DNA from: an uncultured Prevotella sp.
GTDB lineage: Bacteria > Bacteroidota > Bacteroidia > Bacteroidales > Bacteroidaceae
Direction of reading: 5' to 3'
Length of the DNA stretch: 6,834 nucleotides
Assembly: GCA_905373605.1 (NCBI GenBank)
Contig: CAJPTO010000173.1
Span: 1 to 6,834, forward strand
Position numbers and translations under genes: made by a program. Under the pieces are notes generated by a model, which saw nothing but the letters and a program-made list of their open reading frames with translations, was not told where the DNA came from and did no database searches. How positions within the stretch are numbered: position 1 is the first letter of the stretch; the number at the start of each line of letters is the position of its first letter. Shown here in pieces: positions 6,418 through 6,834 of this stretch.

Positions 6418-6425
6418 TAACTTTG
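6418..6425 (+). promoter_or_regulatory. Probable pgk promoter, -7 element
   Basis: TAACTTTG is an exact TAnnTTTG match 46 bases before the pgk ATG and would give a leader of roughly 40 bases. No TTTG lies at the expected distance upstream; the nearest, at 6381-6384, is 33 bases away and too far. The element sits in the left part of a 6-bp inverted repeat, ATTAAC (6416-6421) and GTTAAT (6431-6436). Confidence 0.5.
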
Positions 6426-6471
6426 CGCTTGTTAATTCAGACAAAATATTACTTATAACACTTATAGTAAG

Positions 6472-6834
6472 ATGAAAATAGAACAATTCAACTTTGCCGG
6501 CAAAAAGGCAATTGTGCGTGTGGACTTTAATGTGCCATTGGATGAGAATGGAAACATCACCGACGATACCCGTATTCGCGGTGCACTTCCCACATTGAAG
6601 AAGATTTTGGCCGACGGCGGAGCCGTTATTATGATGAGCCACATGGGCAAGCCCAAAGGCAAGGTGAACCCCAAGCTCAGCCTGGGCCAGATCGTGGGCA
6701 AGGTGTCCGAGTTGCTGGGCGTTGACGTGAAGTTTGCCAAGGACTGCGCCAACGCTTCCACCGAGGCCGAGGCCCTGAAGCCGGGCGAAGCCCTGCTGCT
6801 GGAGAACCTCCGCTTCTATCCCGAGGAGGAGGGC
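6472..6834 (+). CDS. pgk: Phosphoglycerate kinase, N-terminal part (runs off the right edge)
   Basis: Phosphoglycerate kinase moves a phosphate from 1,3-bisphosphoglycerate to ADP in glycolysis. The first 121 residues are present, about 30 percent of a normal enzyme. They cover the start of the N-terminal, phosphoglycerate-binding domain: VRVDFNVPL (15-23), DDTRIRGALPTL (31-42) with its binding arginines, MSHMGKPKG (55-63) and ENLRFYPEEEG (111-121). The usual SHLGRPKG loop reads SHMGKPKG, a conservative Arg-to-Lys change at residue 60. The ATG at 6472 follows an AT-rich leader and gives the normal length before VDFNVP. Codons after about 6650 become strongly C- or G-ended (CTG, AAG, GCC), as expected for a highly expressed gene. 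It is separated from the upstream redox genes by 184 bases and has its own promoter-like element. Confidence 0.97.
   Translation, partial: MKIEQFNFAGKKAIVRVDFNVPLDENGNITDDTRIRGALPTLKKILADGGAVIMMSHMGKPKGKVNPKLSLGQIVGKVSELLGVDVKFAKDCANASTEAEALKPGEALLLENLRFYPEEEG

Noticed and set aside
6650..6834. Shift to strongly C/G-ended codons, possible foreign DNA
   Set aside because: It falls inside pgk, a core glycolysis gene expected to use optimal codons; high expression explains it.

Overview
The window looks like chromosomal DNA from a Bacteroidales bacterium, most likely Prevotella or a close relative. The evidence is the Bacteroidetes-type promoter elements (TTTG, then about 20 bases, then TAnnTTTG), start regions without clear Shine-Dalgarno sequences, and protein sequences that read as Bacteroidales. 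This assignment comes from reading the sequence, not from a database search. Coding density is high. No stretch over 300 bases lacks a gene, and I see no rRNA, tRNA, CRISPR array, insertion sequence or phage gene.

Left part, minus strand (1-2232): a two-gene unit read leftwards. The first gene encodes a lipoprotein resembling the NMT1/SsuA class of ABC-transporter solute-binding proteins. Its stop overlaps the start of the second gene in an ATGA. The second encodes a large, mostly helical protein of unknown function that runs off the left edge. No permease or ATPase gene accompanies the binding protein here.

Centre (2233-2361): a short divergent region whose two predicted promoters interlock. 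The rightward one drives radA, and its -7 element lies so close to the ATG that the mRNA may be leaderless.

Right part, plus strand (2362-6287): radA (DNA repair and recombination ATPase), then queC (preQ0 synthase), then two genes that appear to form a redox pair. The first of these is a membrane protein with an extracytoplasmic FMN-binding domain and two cytoplasmic CxxxCP iron-sulfur motifs, like a shortened NosR. The second, joined by an ATGA overlap, is a nitroreductase-family flavoprotein with an N-terminal export or anchor segment. Together they suggest a route carrying electrons from the cytoplasmic side, through Fe-S centres and FMN, to a flavoenzyme outside the inner membrane. This pair is the most interesting part of the window; its substrate is unknown.

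Right edge (6288-6834): a 184-base intergenic region with hairpins and a promoter-like element, followed by the 5' part of pgk (phosphoglycerate kinase).
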